A DNA stretch of 64,000 bases from Bacteroidota bacterium (GCA_018267315.1 JAFDYS010000020.1:1-64000); one strand, 5' to 3'. Shown: positions 44,029 to 53,165, counted from the first letter of the stretch. Notes: generated by a model from the letters alone, not told the origin. Made by a program: numbers and translations.

Positions 44029-46275
44029 CTAATTCGGTTTTAGCGCATCGTAAAGTTGCCGGTAATTCGGATCCTGCGGCGATTGCTGCAGCAGTTTCAT
44101 GGCATATGGAACGGCTTCGGCGCTCCGGTTCCTTTTGTAATAGAAAATGGCCATCACGTAGTTGAGGTCCCTGCTTTCGGGATTTATGGATAATCCCTTT
44201 TTATAAACCTTCTCCGCTTCCGCATCACGTTTCAATTGCTCAAGCAGCAATCCATAGTTGTAGAAGACCCGCGGGTTACGGGAAACCGTGCTTGCTTTGG
44301 CAAATGCATCCGCTGCCTTGTTCATCTCATTCATCTCCACGTAAACCAGGGCGAGATAGTACATCACCTGCTCATTATCGGGTTCGATCTTCTGAGCTGC
44401 CAATAACTGATTAAGCGCTTTTTCCTTTTGCCCGATGATGTCATACATCGTGGAAAGATTCACACGTGCGGGAATGAGCAGACTGTCCATCTCAATCGCT
44501 TTCAGATAATCATGTTCCGCTTCCGTATAATTTTTCAGCCGTGACTGCACATCGCCCATCATCATTCGTCCGGTGGGGAATGGCGCCTGAAGCAGCAGGA
44601 AACTTGTCAACTCATTTTTGGATGCATTGAATGCGCCGAGCAAATTATTACCCACGCTGTCCTGGTATTCCAGCAGCAGGTCAGCGGCAGCGATCCTCAC
44701 AGCTTTCACTGGATCCTGCAACAGTGGTTCAGCAGATGCCATCCACTGATCGGCCGGGTAAAACCGTGCGGCGCGCAATGCTTCATACCGCACCTGGGCA
44801 TCATCGTGCTTCATGCCCTGCACAATGGCAGCAATGTTTCCTTCATCATAGGTGAAGCCCATGTAATGCAGCGCCGTAGCATGAGCGATCACGGGAACAT
44901 TGGTATCCGGTGCACAGAGTTTCTGCAAATGCATGGCGGCATCAGCATTTCCCAATGCGCCGGGAATGAGATCGTCGCTGAAATGATATCTCCTGTCCGG
45001 TCCAAACCATTTTACGATCAGGTCGGCGGCCCATTTCGCACTCTTATCACTATGACAGTTGTTGCAGGCATTGGGTGTTCCGTATTTCACGGACTGATCC
45101 GGCCGCGGCACGCGGAAACTGTGATCGCGCCGCAGATCGGTAACCATATAAAGCTTGGTGGGCATGTGGCAGTTCACGCACTGCGCGCCTTCGGAATTGA
45201 CGGGATGAAAGAAATGCTCCGGTGAATCGAGTTTCCTTTCGTGGCACTGAAGACAGAGGGCATTGCCGGTTGTTACCAGCTTTCCACTATGAGGGTTGTG
45301 GCAGTTGCTGCACTTCACATCATGCATGTACATGCGGCTCTGCGTAAACGAACCGTATTCATATACCTCATCATTGAACTGCCCATCTGCATGGTACATC
45401 GGCGTATGCGGTGTTTCAGGAATATAATGATCGAGTAATTGCAATGATTTAAACGGCGATTCATCCACCGTCATCCGGCGGCTGTGGCACGGAGCACAGG
45501 TGGTGAGCTGATCTTTCGATGATTGCTCCGACGCAAAAACCAGGTACGAGCCGAGCACCTTCTTTGTTGAATCGTAATCTTTAGCAGACACATATTCCAC
45601 ATGCTTTTTGCCGGGTCCATGGCATGCTTCACAGCTCACATTAATGATTGTCCATGTGGTGCTGAATGAATCGTTCACCGCATCGTAATTCATGCGCAGG
45701 TTGGTGGAGTGGCATGAAGCGCACATGGAGTTCCAGTTCTGCGCCTGCCCGGTCCAGTGCAGCCAGTCGCGGTGGTAAAGTTTTTCATTGGGGTACTGCT
45801 GAAACCATTTTTCATTCTTCACATCCCAGCATTGCCGCGTGCATTGCATTTTTCCTTTGGGAAAAGAAACGAGGTATTGCTGCAACGGACGAATGCCAAA
45901 AGTGTATTTGATTTCGAACTCTTCATTCTTCCCCGATGGCCCTTCGGTGTTTAGGAAGTACGCCCCGTCCTTTTTGAAGAAGCGGGACGTAATGCCGTTT
46001 GCATTGAGTGAAACATCATTGAAGTTTCCGCTCACGGTTGAATCATTCGGCTCCATCATCGCGTGAAAATGATCGGAAGTTTTCCAGTCAGCGTATTCCT
46101 TCTCATGACATGAACCGCATTTGATATCACCGACAAAATCTCCGCTCAACATGGCAGCGGTGTCTGATGAAGACTCCGTATCCGCTTGTTTTTGCTTGCA
46201 TGATTGGAGGGAATAAAGAATTGAATACGTGATTGCCACAAGGACAATTACAAAAAGGATAGCGCGCCGCTGCAT
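44029..46275 (-). CDS. Octaheme cytochrome c-type protein with HEAT-like and TPR regions
   Basis: A 748-residue exported protein with eight CxxCH heme-binding motifs: CGSCH (53-57), CASCH, CEACH, CAPCH, CSNCH, CLQCH, CVNCH and CNNCH, in about the first 410 residues, resembling cytochrome c554-type multiheme families. A signal peptide with a lipobox-like LQSC (Cys26) suggests a lipoprotein. Residues about 415-540 look like HEAT-type helices, and 560-748 are TPRs (ARVNLSTMYDIIGQKEKALN, NYGLLLEQLKRDAEAEKVY). It should carry electrons in the periplasm or at the outer membrane; the substrate is unknown. It is a single gene, divergent from the PorZ-like gene. Confidence 0.92.
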   Translation of the reverse strand: MQRRAILFVIVLVAITYSILYSLQSCKQKQADTESSSDTAAMLSGDFVGDIKCGSCHEKEYADWKTSDHFHAMMEPNDSTVSGNFNDVSLNANGITSRFFKKDGAYFLNTEGPSGKNEEFEIKYTFGIRPLQQYLVSFPKGKMQCTRQCWDVKNEKWFQQYPNEKLYHRDWLHWTGQAQNWNSMCASCHSTNLRMNYDAVNDSFSTTWTIINVSCEACHGPGKKHVEYVSAKDYDSTKKVLGSYLVFASEQSSKDQLTTCAPCHSRRMTVDESPFKSLQLLDHYIPETPHTPMYHADGQFNDEVYEYGSFTQSRMYMHDVKCSNCHNPHSGKLVTTGNALCLQCHERKLDSPEHFFHPVNSEGAQCVNCHMPTKLYMVTDLRRDHSFRVPRPDQSVKYGTPNACNNCHSDKSAKWAADLIVKWFGPDRRYHFSDDLIPGALGNADAAMHLQKLCAPDTNVPVIAHATALHYMGFTYDEGNIAAIVQGMKHDDAQVRYEALRAARFYPADQWMASAEPLLQDPVKAVRIAAADLLLEYQDSVGNNLLGAFNASKNELTSFLLLQAPFPTGRMMMGDVQSRLKNYTEAEHDYLKAIEMDSLLIPARVNLSTMYDIIGQKEKALNQLLAAQKIEPDNEQVMYYLALVYVEMNEMNKAADAFAKASTVSRNPRVFYNYGLLLEQLKRDAEAEKVYKKGLSINPESRDLNYVMAIFYYKRNRSAEAVPYAMKLLQQSPQDPNYRQLYDALKPN

Positions 46276-46397
46276 TATGCCGGATAGGATGCGCCAAGAT
46301 AACGGAAAAAGCGAGGGTCAATCATTCTGAAACAAGCCCGAACTTTCTCAGTAATAATCCTGAATCCTCTTCGTTTTACGGGGCACAACCAACATTG

Positions 46398-46405
46398 TAT
46401 TTTCG
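46398..46405 (+). promoter_or_regulatory. Putative -7 box of the PorZ-like gene
   Basis: TATTTTCG fits TAnnTTCG, a one-base variant of TAnnTTTG, and ends six bases before the ATG. Confidence 0.4.
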
Positions 46406-46411
46406 CCGCCC

Positions 46412-48706
46412 ATGAACAGAGTTTTTCTCTCTTCGATATTTTTTCTCTCCATCATCTCAGGCAAGCTTGGCGCACAACCATTGGCGATCGGTCAATGGCG
46501 CACCGAACTCACCTACCGCAATGCCTTGAGTGTAACAGCTTCCGACAACAAAGTGTATTGCGCCACCGAGCTCACCTTTTATTCCGTGGATCTCACGGAT
46601 GGTTCCATGGAACCCTATACCAAGGTCACCGGATTATCCGATGTTAAAACCACGCTCCTCGCTTACGATAAGTCGCACGACTTGCTGATGGTATGCTATT
46701 ACAACAGCAACATTGACATCATCAAAGACGGCGTGATCACCAATATTTCCGACATAAAGAGAAAAAACATCGTGGGTGACAAGGCCATTTACTGCGTTTA
46801 CTTTCTCGGTGACTACGCTTATCTCGGCTGCGGCTTTGGCATTGTGGTGCTGGATCTGCTGAAGAATGAAATTAAGGACACCTACTACATCGGGCCAAAC
46901 GGCACCAACCTGCAGGTGAACGGCATCACGTCTGATGCCGATTATCTGTACGCAGCTACCACATCCGGTTTGTATCGCGGTTCGCTGAGCGATCCCTTCC
47001 TCGCCGACTTTTCGAGATGGCACCTCTTCACCTCCGAAGAAGGATCATTCCCCGGCAACTACACCAATGCCGTCACGTATCAGAATGTAGTGCTGGCTTC
47101 GAAAAAGGACACCGTATTTCAATTCACCAATAATGCCTGGTCGCCTTACTACGTTCGCGCCGGGCTGGATGTAAAAAAAATGCATGCGTTTCCTGATCAG
47201 TTGATCATTACCCACATTGGATCGGCCGGGGCAAGAACCACCGTACTGCATGCAAACGGAGAGATGGATTCTATCAGCGTGCCGCAGCCACTCGAAGCCA
47301 TCAGCGCAGGCGGAGACATCTGGATCGCAGATCTGTACAACGGATTGCAGAAGTATTCGGCCGGAAACCTGCAAACTATTTTTCCCAATGGTCCGCAGAG
47401 CTCCAAGGTTTTTGACCTCACGGTGAACAGTGCCAATCACAATTTGTATGTCGCACCCGGCGGATGGAATTCATCTTACGGTTTTGTTTACAACCAGGAT
47501 GGCTTTTTTGCTGAGCTGGATGATTATTGGACGCACTGGGACAAAACCACCAATCAGGAGCTGACGGATGTATGGGATTTTGTGTGCGCTGCCGTAAATC
47601 CCGCCAACAACCTGGTGTATTTCGGCAACATGACCAACGGCATTTATGAGTTTGATGACAACGCAGGCATCACCAATCATTTTGATGACGAGAACAGTTC
47701 GCTCACCGGTGCCAATGGCGACATTCAGCGCGTGAAGGCCGCCGACATTGAATTTGACAGGCATGGAAACATGTGGGTTTCCAACATCGGATCACTCACG
47801 CCTGTATGCGTGCGCAAAGCGGATGGAACGTGGCTGAAATTCGCGCCGCCGTTTCCGGTGGATCAGCAGTGGGTGACCAGCATCGCTTTCGATGATTATG
47901 ACCAGGTGTGGTTCATCCTGCCGCGGCAGGGCGTAATGGTTTACAACTACGGTGCATCGCTCGACAGTCCGAATGATGATCAATGGAAGCAACTCATCAA
48001 TGTTCCCGGCAGCGGTAACCTTCCCACACTGGCCGTGAATTGCCTGGCGGAAGACAAAGACGGCAGCATTTGGCTGGGAACGGAAACCGGTGTGGCTGTT
48101 TTCTACTGCGCCGGTGATGTGTTTTCACCTTACGGATGTGAGGCGCAGCAGATCATTGTGAACTCGGGCGGCTACAATGGGTATCTTCTTGCCACGGAGA
48201 ATGTGAAGAAGATTCTCGTGGACGGAGCCAACCGCAAATGGGTGGCGACCGATAACGGGCTGTGGTTGTTTTCTGCTGACGGGCAGGAGCAACTCCTTCA
48301 TTTCACTTTTGATAACAGTCCGCTTATTTCCAATTATGTGAATTCGCTCGCTATGGATAACAGTACGGGCGAACTTTATATCGGCACTGATAACGGCATC
48401 ATGGTCTATCGCGGTGATGCAACTATCGGCTCCGATTATTCCTGCGGACCGGTGGTGTTTCCGAATCCGGTACGTGAAAATTACTCGGGACCCATTGCCA
48501 TTTCCGGTGTGGTGAATGATGCTGATGTGAAGATCACCGATGCCAACGGCACCCTCATCTACCGCACCAAAGCCAATGGCGGGCAGGTGATCTGGGATGG
48601 AAACAACTACAGCGGCGAGCGCGCCAAAACGGGCGTGTATCTCGTTTGGGCCGCCAATACCGATGGCTCGGTTACCTGCATCACCAAGCTGCTAATCATT
48701 AACTGA
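46412..48706 (+). CDS. porZ: PorZ-like T9SS-associated beta-propeller protein
   Basis: A 764-residue exported protein, about the size of PorZ, the T9SS-associated protein that delivers anionic lipopolysaccharide for cargo attachment. A signal peptide (about 1-20) is followed by IGQWRTELTYRNALSVTASDNKVY, similar to the PorZ opening. The two seven-blade propellers that follow have WIGTETGVAVF and WVATDNGLWLF blades like two-component regulator propellers. The C-terminal domain (FPNPVRENYSGPIAI to KLLIIN) is sorting-domain-like. It is followed 22 bases later by recX. The identity rests on domain pattern and length. Confidence 0.7.
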   Translation: MNRVFLSSIFFLSIISGKLGAQPLAIGQWRTELTYRNALSVTASDNKVYCATELTFYSVDLTDGSMEPYTKVTGLSDVKTTLLAYDKSHDLLMVCYYNSNIDIIKDGVITNISDIKRKNIVGDKAIYCVYFLGDYAYLGCGFGIVVLDLLKNEIKDTYYIGPNGTNLQVNGITSDADYLYAATTSGLYRGSLSDPFLADFSRWHLFTSEEGSFPGNYTNAVTYQNVVLASKKDTVFQFTNNAWSPYYVRAGLDVKKMHAFPDQLIITHIGSAGARTTVLHANGEMDSISVPQPLEAISAGGDIWIADLYNGLQKYSAGNLQTIFPNGPQSSKVFDLTVNSANHNLYVAPGGWNSSYGFVYNQDGFFAELDDYWTHWDKTTNQELTDVWDFVCAAVNPANNLVYFGNMTNGIYEFDDNAGITNHFDDENSSLTGANGDIQRVKAADIEFDRHGNMWVSNIGSLTPVCVRKADGTWLKFAPPFPVDQQWVTSIAFDDYDQVWFILPRQGVMVYNYGASLDSPNDDQWKQLINVPGSGNLPTLAVNCLAEDKDGSIWLGTETGVAVFYCAGDVFSPYGCEAQQIIVNSGGYNGYLLATENVKKILVDGANRKWVATDNGLWLFSADGQEQLLHFTFDNSPLISNYVNSLAMDNSTGELYIGTDNGIMVYRGDATIGSDYSCGPVVFPNPVRENYSGPIAISGVVNDADVKITDANGTLIYRTKANGGQVIWDGNNYSGERAKTGVYLVWAANTDGSVTCITKLLIIN

Positions 48707-48715
48707 TGTTCATGC

Positions 48716-48723
48716 TAACTTCG
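48716..48723 (+). promoter_or_regulatory. Putative -7 box of recX
   Basis: TAACTTCG fits TAnnTTCG and ends four bases before the recX ATG. It lies within 22 bases of the previous gene's stop. Confidence 0.4.
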
Positions 48724-48727
48724 GTGC

Positions 48728-49219
48728 ATGGATTCACGGGCTCCTAAAAAAATCCTTACACCCAACGAGGCATTTGAGCGCGCAAAGAAGTACTGCGCCT
48801 TTCAGGAACGCAGCCACAGCGAGGTGCGGTACAAATTGCTTGACTACGGGCTTCGCGGAAAAGATCTGGAAGAGGTGATGGCACGATTGATCGAAGAAGG
48901 TTTTCTGAATGAAGAGCGATTTGCTTCGGCTTTTACGGGAGGCAAGTTCAGGATGAAGCAATGGGGAAAACAGAAGATCAAACAGGAACTGAAACGAAAA
49001 GGCGTTTCCGATTACCTCATTCAAAAAGCCATGAATGAGGTGAAGCGGGATGATTACGATGCCACGCTGAAAAAATTATTGGAAAAGAAAGCCGCCACGC
49101 TGAAAGACCGGAACATTTTTACGAAGAAGCAGAAGCTCTCTTCCTACCTCATCCGCAAAGGGTATGAGCCGGAGGAGGTTTATAAGCAGGTGAGTCAATA
49201 CTACCGACTGAAAGAATAG
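48728..49219 (+). CDS. recX: Regulatory protein RecX
   Basis: A 163-residue RecA-modulating protein made of three-helix tandem repeats. Typical features are ERAKKYCAFQERSHSEVRYKLLDYGL near 13-38 and MARLIEEGFLNEERFASAFTGG (48-70), with the F-x-G-K-x-R-x-K-x-W-G-K/R-x-K-I-K-x-E-L-K region (KFRMKQWGKQKIKQELKRKG, 71-90). RecX binds RecA filaments and limits recombination. It is probably expressed on its own from a close-spaced promoter box or with the PorZ-like gene. Confidence 0.93.
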   Translation: MDSRAPKKILTPNEAFERAKKYCAFQERSHSEVRYKLLDYGLRGKDLEEVMARLIEEGFLNEERFASAFTGGKFRMKQWGKQKIKQELKRKGVSDYLIQKAMNEVKRDDYDATLKKLLEKKAATLKDRNIFTKKQKLSSYLIRKGYEPEEVYKQVSQYYRLKE

Positions 49220-49384
49220 GATCCTTGAAAATTCATGTGACTGCACACATGATCGTAAAACTCCATCGAACCTTATCCCGTGTGCCTGCACTCAATAACT
49301 ACTAACACTTTGCTTACATTGATGTAATTTATTTTGGATATATCTTTTTGGACAACTAAGTTTGATTATCCAAATAATCGCATC

Positions 49385-49458
49385 ATGAAGACTGCTATCA
49401 ATATTCCATCTCTCTCTCTTTCTCTCTCTCTCTATCTCTTTCTTTCTCCCTTCTTCCC
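49385..49458 (+). repeat. CT-rich microsatellite holding an out-of-frame signal-peptide start
   Basis: An ATG at 49385 begins a 27-codon frame (MKTAINIPSLS...) through a TC/CT repeat (about 49408-49450) and ends at a TGA overlapping the next start. It is 74 bases before the ATG at 49459, so it is out of frame by two. Removing one TC unit would join it in frame to the downstream secreted protein and complete its signal peptide. It may be a phase-variable switch or an assembly error. Confidence 0.7.
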
Positions 49459-51351
49459 ATGCTTCTGACAAGTGTTCTATCGTATGCGCAAACCTGCGAG
49501 GCTTGTTATGTAGATGAAAACTGGACATTCTCGGCGGACAATGATGAGTTGGATGATGAGTTTTGGGAAGTTGAGCATGTTGATACGGATAACGACGATG
49601 TAAAAGATGCTTTTGCCGTGGTAGGAGGAACCCAGTTTAGCGGAGGGGCAGGGAGACAGGGTGTGCTTTATTTATTGAGCGAAGCGGGGAGCATAGTGTC
49701 AGGTTATCCAAAATATTTTGGCTCAAGCGGAAGCGATATCTTTTATGCGGTGGAGCAGGCCACCAATGGCAATCTCATCATTTGCGGAGCAAAGGAATCA
49801 AGCAATGTCGGAGGTACAAACAGCGACAATGTCTGGTTTGTCGAATTTGATTTGGGTTCTGCTTCTGCTGTAGTTCAAAGGGAATATGGCGGAACAGGAA
49901 ATGAATGGGGCTTTGATATTAAGGAAGCCCCCACCGGCTTGTATGTGATGGTGGCGAAGTCGGGCAAAAATGAAGATGAGGATCTCGCCGACAATGATAT
50001 AAACGCAAAAGGCGAGTACTGGATCCTCGACATTGACCCTGACACCTATCAGATCAACTGGGACGAAACGTACAGCGGGACATATACGGGTGTCAGCGGC
50101 CTCTACTATGATATGGCGACCAGTCTGGTGATTGATGGCAACGGCCATTACATGGTGGCCGGGCATTGTAAATCATGCGATCCGGATAAGATATATGATG
50201 AGGTGATGATTGTTAATATTGATCCTTCCGACTATTCTGCAACTACTGATGATATTTTCGGTTATGAAGGTCACGACCAGATTTCATGGGACTTAATTCA
50301 AACGGAAGATGATGGATTTTTTTCGGCCGGAGTGACCCATCCCAACATACCACCAGGATGTTTCGATGAGAATGAGCATGATGGCTATCTATTCATAACC
50401 GATGATGAATTGACCAACATCTGGACCGGAGGATGCCAACTCGACGAGGGTTTGGGGTTCGGCGGCTCGTATGCCGACAATTTTTACAGCGCAGCAGAGT
50501 TGCCTGATGGAAGTTTTCTTTTTGCCGGGGAAACCAAATCTGACAACTACGATGTCACCTGCAATCACAACGACCCCGATACCTACTCCGATGCCTGGCT
50601 TATGAAAGTAAACGAAGATGGTGAATGGCAGTGGTCTGAATCCTTTGGTGCTGAGTTTAATGATTACTGGCGCAGTATCAAACGATTGGAAGATGGATCG
50701 TTTATAATGGCGAGCTCGAAAGGTGCCGATGACTTACTACAGAATCAAAACTATTACGTCATAAAATTTCAGCTTGCCGATTGCGAGCCACCGGAGAATT
50801 TAGATGTTGTTGACGTTGACGGATGCGAAGCCATTCTTGCGTGGGAGATGGAAGATTGTGTTCCCGATTACAAACTAAAAGTGCGAAAGTCCACTTCGTC
50901 AACATGGTTTTTAATTGATGATGAAGCCACAAGTCCATACACATTTGAAGGAGACCCCGGCTTCAGCTATCAGTGGAGGGTAGAGGCGCTTTGCTCTCCG
51001 GATGAAACAAGCAACCACACCAACGGAGATCCATTCTCTTTAACCACCTGTAACCCTAAGATTGGAATTAATGACAGCAATGAAACAGGAAGCTTGACTA
51101 AAATTTATCCCAATCCTTCAAATGGCTCATCTGAGATAGCTATTCCTGATTCAAAAGAACAGGATCAAACGGTAACGATCGAAAAGATAAATCATCTGGG
51201 CAAGGTTGAGGTTGTTTCTTCTGTGCCCTTACTTGCCGGCCTGATCCAATTTTCACTACCTAATTCTGACTTATCTGCCGGCATCTATCTGGTAAGAGTA
51301 ATTACCGACAGCAAAGTCTATCAAGCGAAGCTCGCACTTACTCGCTTTTAA
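49459..51351 (+). CDS. Secreted protein with FN3-like and T9SS type A domains (start possibly phase-variable)
   Basis: A 630-residue exported protein as it stands, starting MLLTSVLSYAQTC. The first 11 residues (LLTSVLSYAQ) are only the tail of a signal peptide; the missing front (MKTAINIPSLS) lies upstream in another frame, across a CT repeat. The body (about 60-430) has propeller-like repeats (DIFYAVEQATNGNLIICG, NFYSAAELPDGSFLFAG). An FN3-like domain (about 435-530) and a type A tail (IYPNPSNGSSEIAIP to AKLALTRF) follow. Without the upstream start it would be poorly exported. Confidence 0.8.
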   Translation: MLLTSVLSYAQTCEACYVDENWTFSADNDELDDEFWEVEHVDTDNDDVKDAFAVVGGTQFSGGAGRQGVLYLLSEAGSIVSGYPKYFGSSGSDIFYAVEQATNGNLIICGAKESSNVGGTNSDNVWFVEFDLGSASAVVQREYGGTGNEWGFDIKEAPTGLYVMVAKSGKNEDEDLADNDINAKGEYWILDIDPDTYQINWDETYSGTYTGVSGLYYDMATSLVIDGNGHYMVAGHCKSCDPDKIYDEVMIVNIDPSDYSATTDDIFGYEGHDQISWDLIQTEDDGFFSAGVTHPNIPPGCFDENEHDGYLFITDDELTNIWTGGCQLDEGLGFGGSYADNFYSAAELPDGSFLFAGETKSDNYDVTCNHNDPDTYSDAWLMKVNEDGEWQWSESFGAEFNDYWRSIKRLEDGSFIMASSKGADDLLQNQNYYVIKFQLADCEPPENLDVVDVDGCEAILAWEMEDCVPDYKLKVRKSTSSTWFLIDDEATSPYTFEGDPGFSYQWRVEALCSPDETSNHTNGDPFSLTTCNPKIGINDSNETGSLTKIYPNPSNGSSEIAIPDSKEQDQTVTIEKINHLGKVEVVSSVPLLAGLIQFSLPNSDLSAGIYLVRVITDSKVYQAKLALTRF

Positions 51352-51381
51352 GTTTTACATCAGCCTTTCAAAGCAATCCAC

Positions 51382-52866
51382 ATGGAAAGAATATTCTATT
51401 TCTCGACGTTTCTTTTTTTACTTGATCAATCACATCTGTATGCGCAAAGCGCATGGTCACAAAAAAAGGATTTAAATATCGCTAGAGCCACAGGAGTTGG
51501 TTTTTCAATCGCTTATAAAGGGTATGTTGGTACTGGTGGTAATCCAAACACGGGCATTGCAAAGGATTTTTGGGAGTACGATCCCTCCACAAACGTGTGG
51601 ACTCAAAAAGCTGACCTTGGAGGAGAAGAAAGGCAGTTTGCAGTGGGATTTGCAATTGGAGAGTACGGCTATATTGGTACTGGAAATGGTGGAGATAGCT
51701 TCGACGATTTTTGGCAATACGATCCAGTATCAAACACCTGGACAGAGAAGGCAAAGTATCCCGGAGGTAAAAGAATGTGGGCAGTTGGTTTCTCAATAGG
51801 TGACAAGGGCTACATCGGCACGGGAACGAATCAAGGGTCAGAGTTCAGAAAAGACTTCTACGAATACGATCCCGCTACCGATACATGGACGCAAAAAGCC
51901 AATGTAGGCGGCGAGAAAAGGGCCGAGGCGGTCGGCTTCTCCATCGGCAATAAAGGATACATCGGCACCGGTGCCGTAGAAACCACCGGCTTCACCAATG
52001 ATTTTTGGGAGTACGATCCTGAGACTGATACATGGATAGAGAAAGCCGCATTTCCCGGCGAAGGAATCAATGCCGCCGTCGGTTTCGGCATTGGCAACAA
52101 AGGATACATCGGAACCGGACTGAAACTCGTCGGCGGTCCGGTCAACAGCTTTTGGGAATACGATCAACCAACTGATACGTGGACTGAAAAAGACACTGTA
52201 CCTGCAAGCGAAAGACAATATGCTGTGGGCTTTGCCCTTAATGGCAAAGGATACATCGGCACCGGCGTTCGCGGAAATGTTTACTTCAAAGATTTTTATG
52301 AATACACTCCCGAGAATTGCGCGGTACCAGCCAACCTCACCAGCACCAACATTTCTCCATCGAGCGCCAAACTGAAATGGGAGGCGGCCGCCGGCGCTAC
52401 GAAATACAAAGTCCAGCACAAAGCCGATTCCGCCGGAGCTCCGTGGATCAGCAAAGTAATCAACGCCGTCAACACCTCGGTCACCATCACCAACCTGGCG
52501 CCCGGCACCACTTACAAGTGGAAAGTGAGAAGTGTCTGCGGGAACGAGCACTCAGAGTATTCGGCTGCCGCATTCTTCACTACCGCGTTGAAGTTGGAAC
52601 ATGCCAGTGACGGCGAAATTTTCTTTGAAGTTTATCCTAACCCGCTTACATCTCATGCGACAGTTTCGTTTTCACTTTCTGAAGCCAGCGAGGTGCGGCT
52701 CGAAGTGTTTAATCTGACCGGCAAAAGAGTAATGGTTCTTAATCAGGTCATGGAATCCGGCGATCATGAACTGGAACTTCAGCGCGAGCAGATCGGAGAA
52801 GGACAATTTCTGATTCGGCTCATTACCGGCCATGCAACTTCTGTATTAAGAATGATGGTACTCTAA
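51382..52866 (+). CDS. Secreted Kelch-repeat protein with FN3 domain and T9SS tail
   Basis: A 494-residue exported protein. It has a signal peptide (about 1-22, LYAQ), about six Kelch-type repeats of roughly 48-50 residues with the core AVGFSIGNKGYIGTG followed by DFWEYDP and TDTWTQKA, an FN3 domain (about 313-400, SPSSAKLKWEAAAGATKYKV), then a type A sorting domain (VYPNPLTSHATVSFSLSEA to RMMVL). DNA composition shifts within the gene: sampled lines in the first repeats are about 43-45% GC, the later repeats and FN3 about 57%, and the tail about 37%. It follows the previous cargo gene by 30 bases. Probably an adhesive propeller. Confidence 0.9.
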   Translation: MERIFYFSTFLFLLDQSHLYAQSAWSQKKDLNIARATGVGFSIAYKGYVGTGGNPNTGIAKDFWEYDPSTNVWTQKADLGGEERQFAVGFAIGEYGYIGTGNGGDSFDDFWQYDPVSNTWTEKAKYPGGKRMWAVGFSIGDKGYIGTGTNQGSEFRKDFYEYDPATDTWTQKANVGGEKRAEAVGFSIGNKGYIGTGAVETTGFTNDFWEYDPETDTWIEKAAFPGEGINAAVGFGIGNKGYIGTGLKLVGGPVNSFWEYDQPTDTWTEKDTVPASERQYAVGFALNGKGYIGTGVRGNVYFKDFYEYTPENCAVPANLTSTNISPSSAKLKWEAAAGATKYKVQHKADSAGAPWISKVINAVNTSVTITNLAPGTTYKWKVRSVCGNEHSEYSAAAFFTTALKLEHASDGEIFFEVYPNPLTSHATVSFSLSEASEVRLEVFNLTGKRVMVLNQVMESGDHELELQREQIGEGQFLIRLITGHATSVLRMMVL

Positions 52867-52878
52867 AACTTTCAGCAA

Positions 52879-53165
52879 ATGAAAAATCATCTTGTTCAAT
52901 TTTCAATGCTTCTCTCCTGTTGTGCAGGCAACTTGCAGGCACAGATCGGTTCAGAATTCGAAACCGACAGCCTCACACCAAACACACTTATTGCATCATC
53001 TTTCATAAACGACAACGAAGGATGGCTGGCCGACCATGGCACTTCACACGCGATGAATCCAACACCGAGTTCATCCCCGATTGGGGCATTTACTAAGTGC
53101 TTGATGGAGCTAACGACATGTATCTAGTGGGCAGGCACGGCTACGTGACGAAGTGGAAACAGTAA
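52879..53165 (+). pseudogene. Remnant of a T9SS/YCF48-type secreted protein gene
   Basis: The frame at 52879 codes for a signal peptide (MKNHLVQFSMLLSCCAG, NLQAQ), a short propeller-like stretch (SFINDNEGWLADHG) and then stops at 53127. In another frame the 3' part reads VLDGANDMYLVGRHGYVTKWKQ and stops at 53165, a typical blade ending of YCF48-like proteins. The gene looks shortened by an internal deletion and frameshifted; no T9SS tail remains. It lies 12 bases after the Kelch gene. Expression of the 82-residue fragment is not excluded. Confidence 0.6.
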
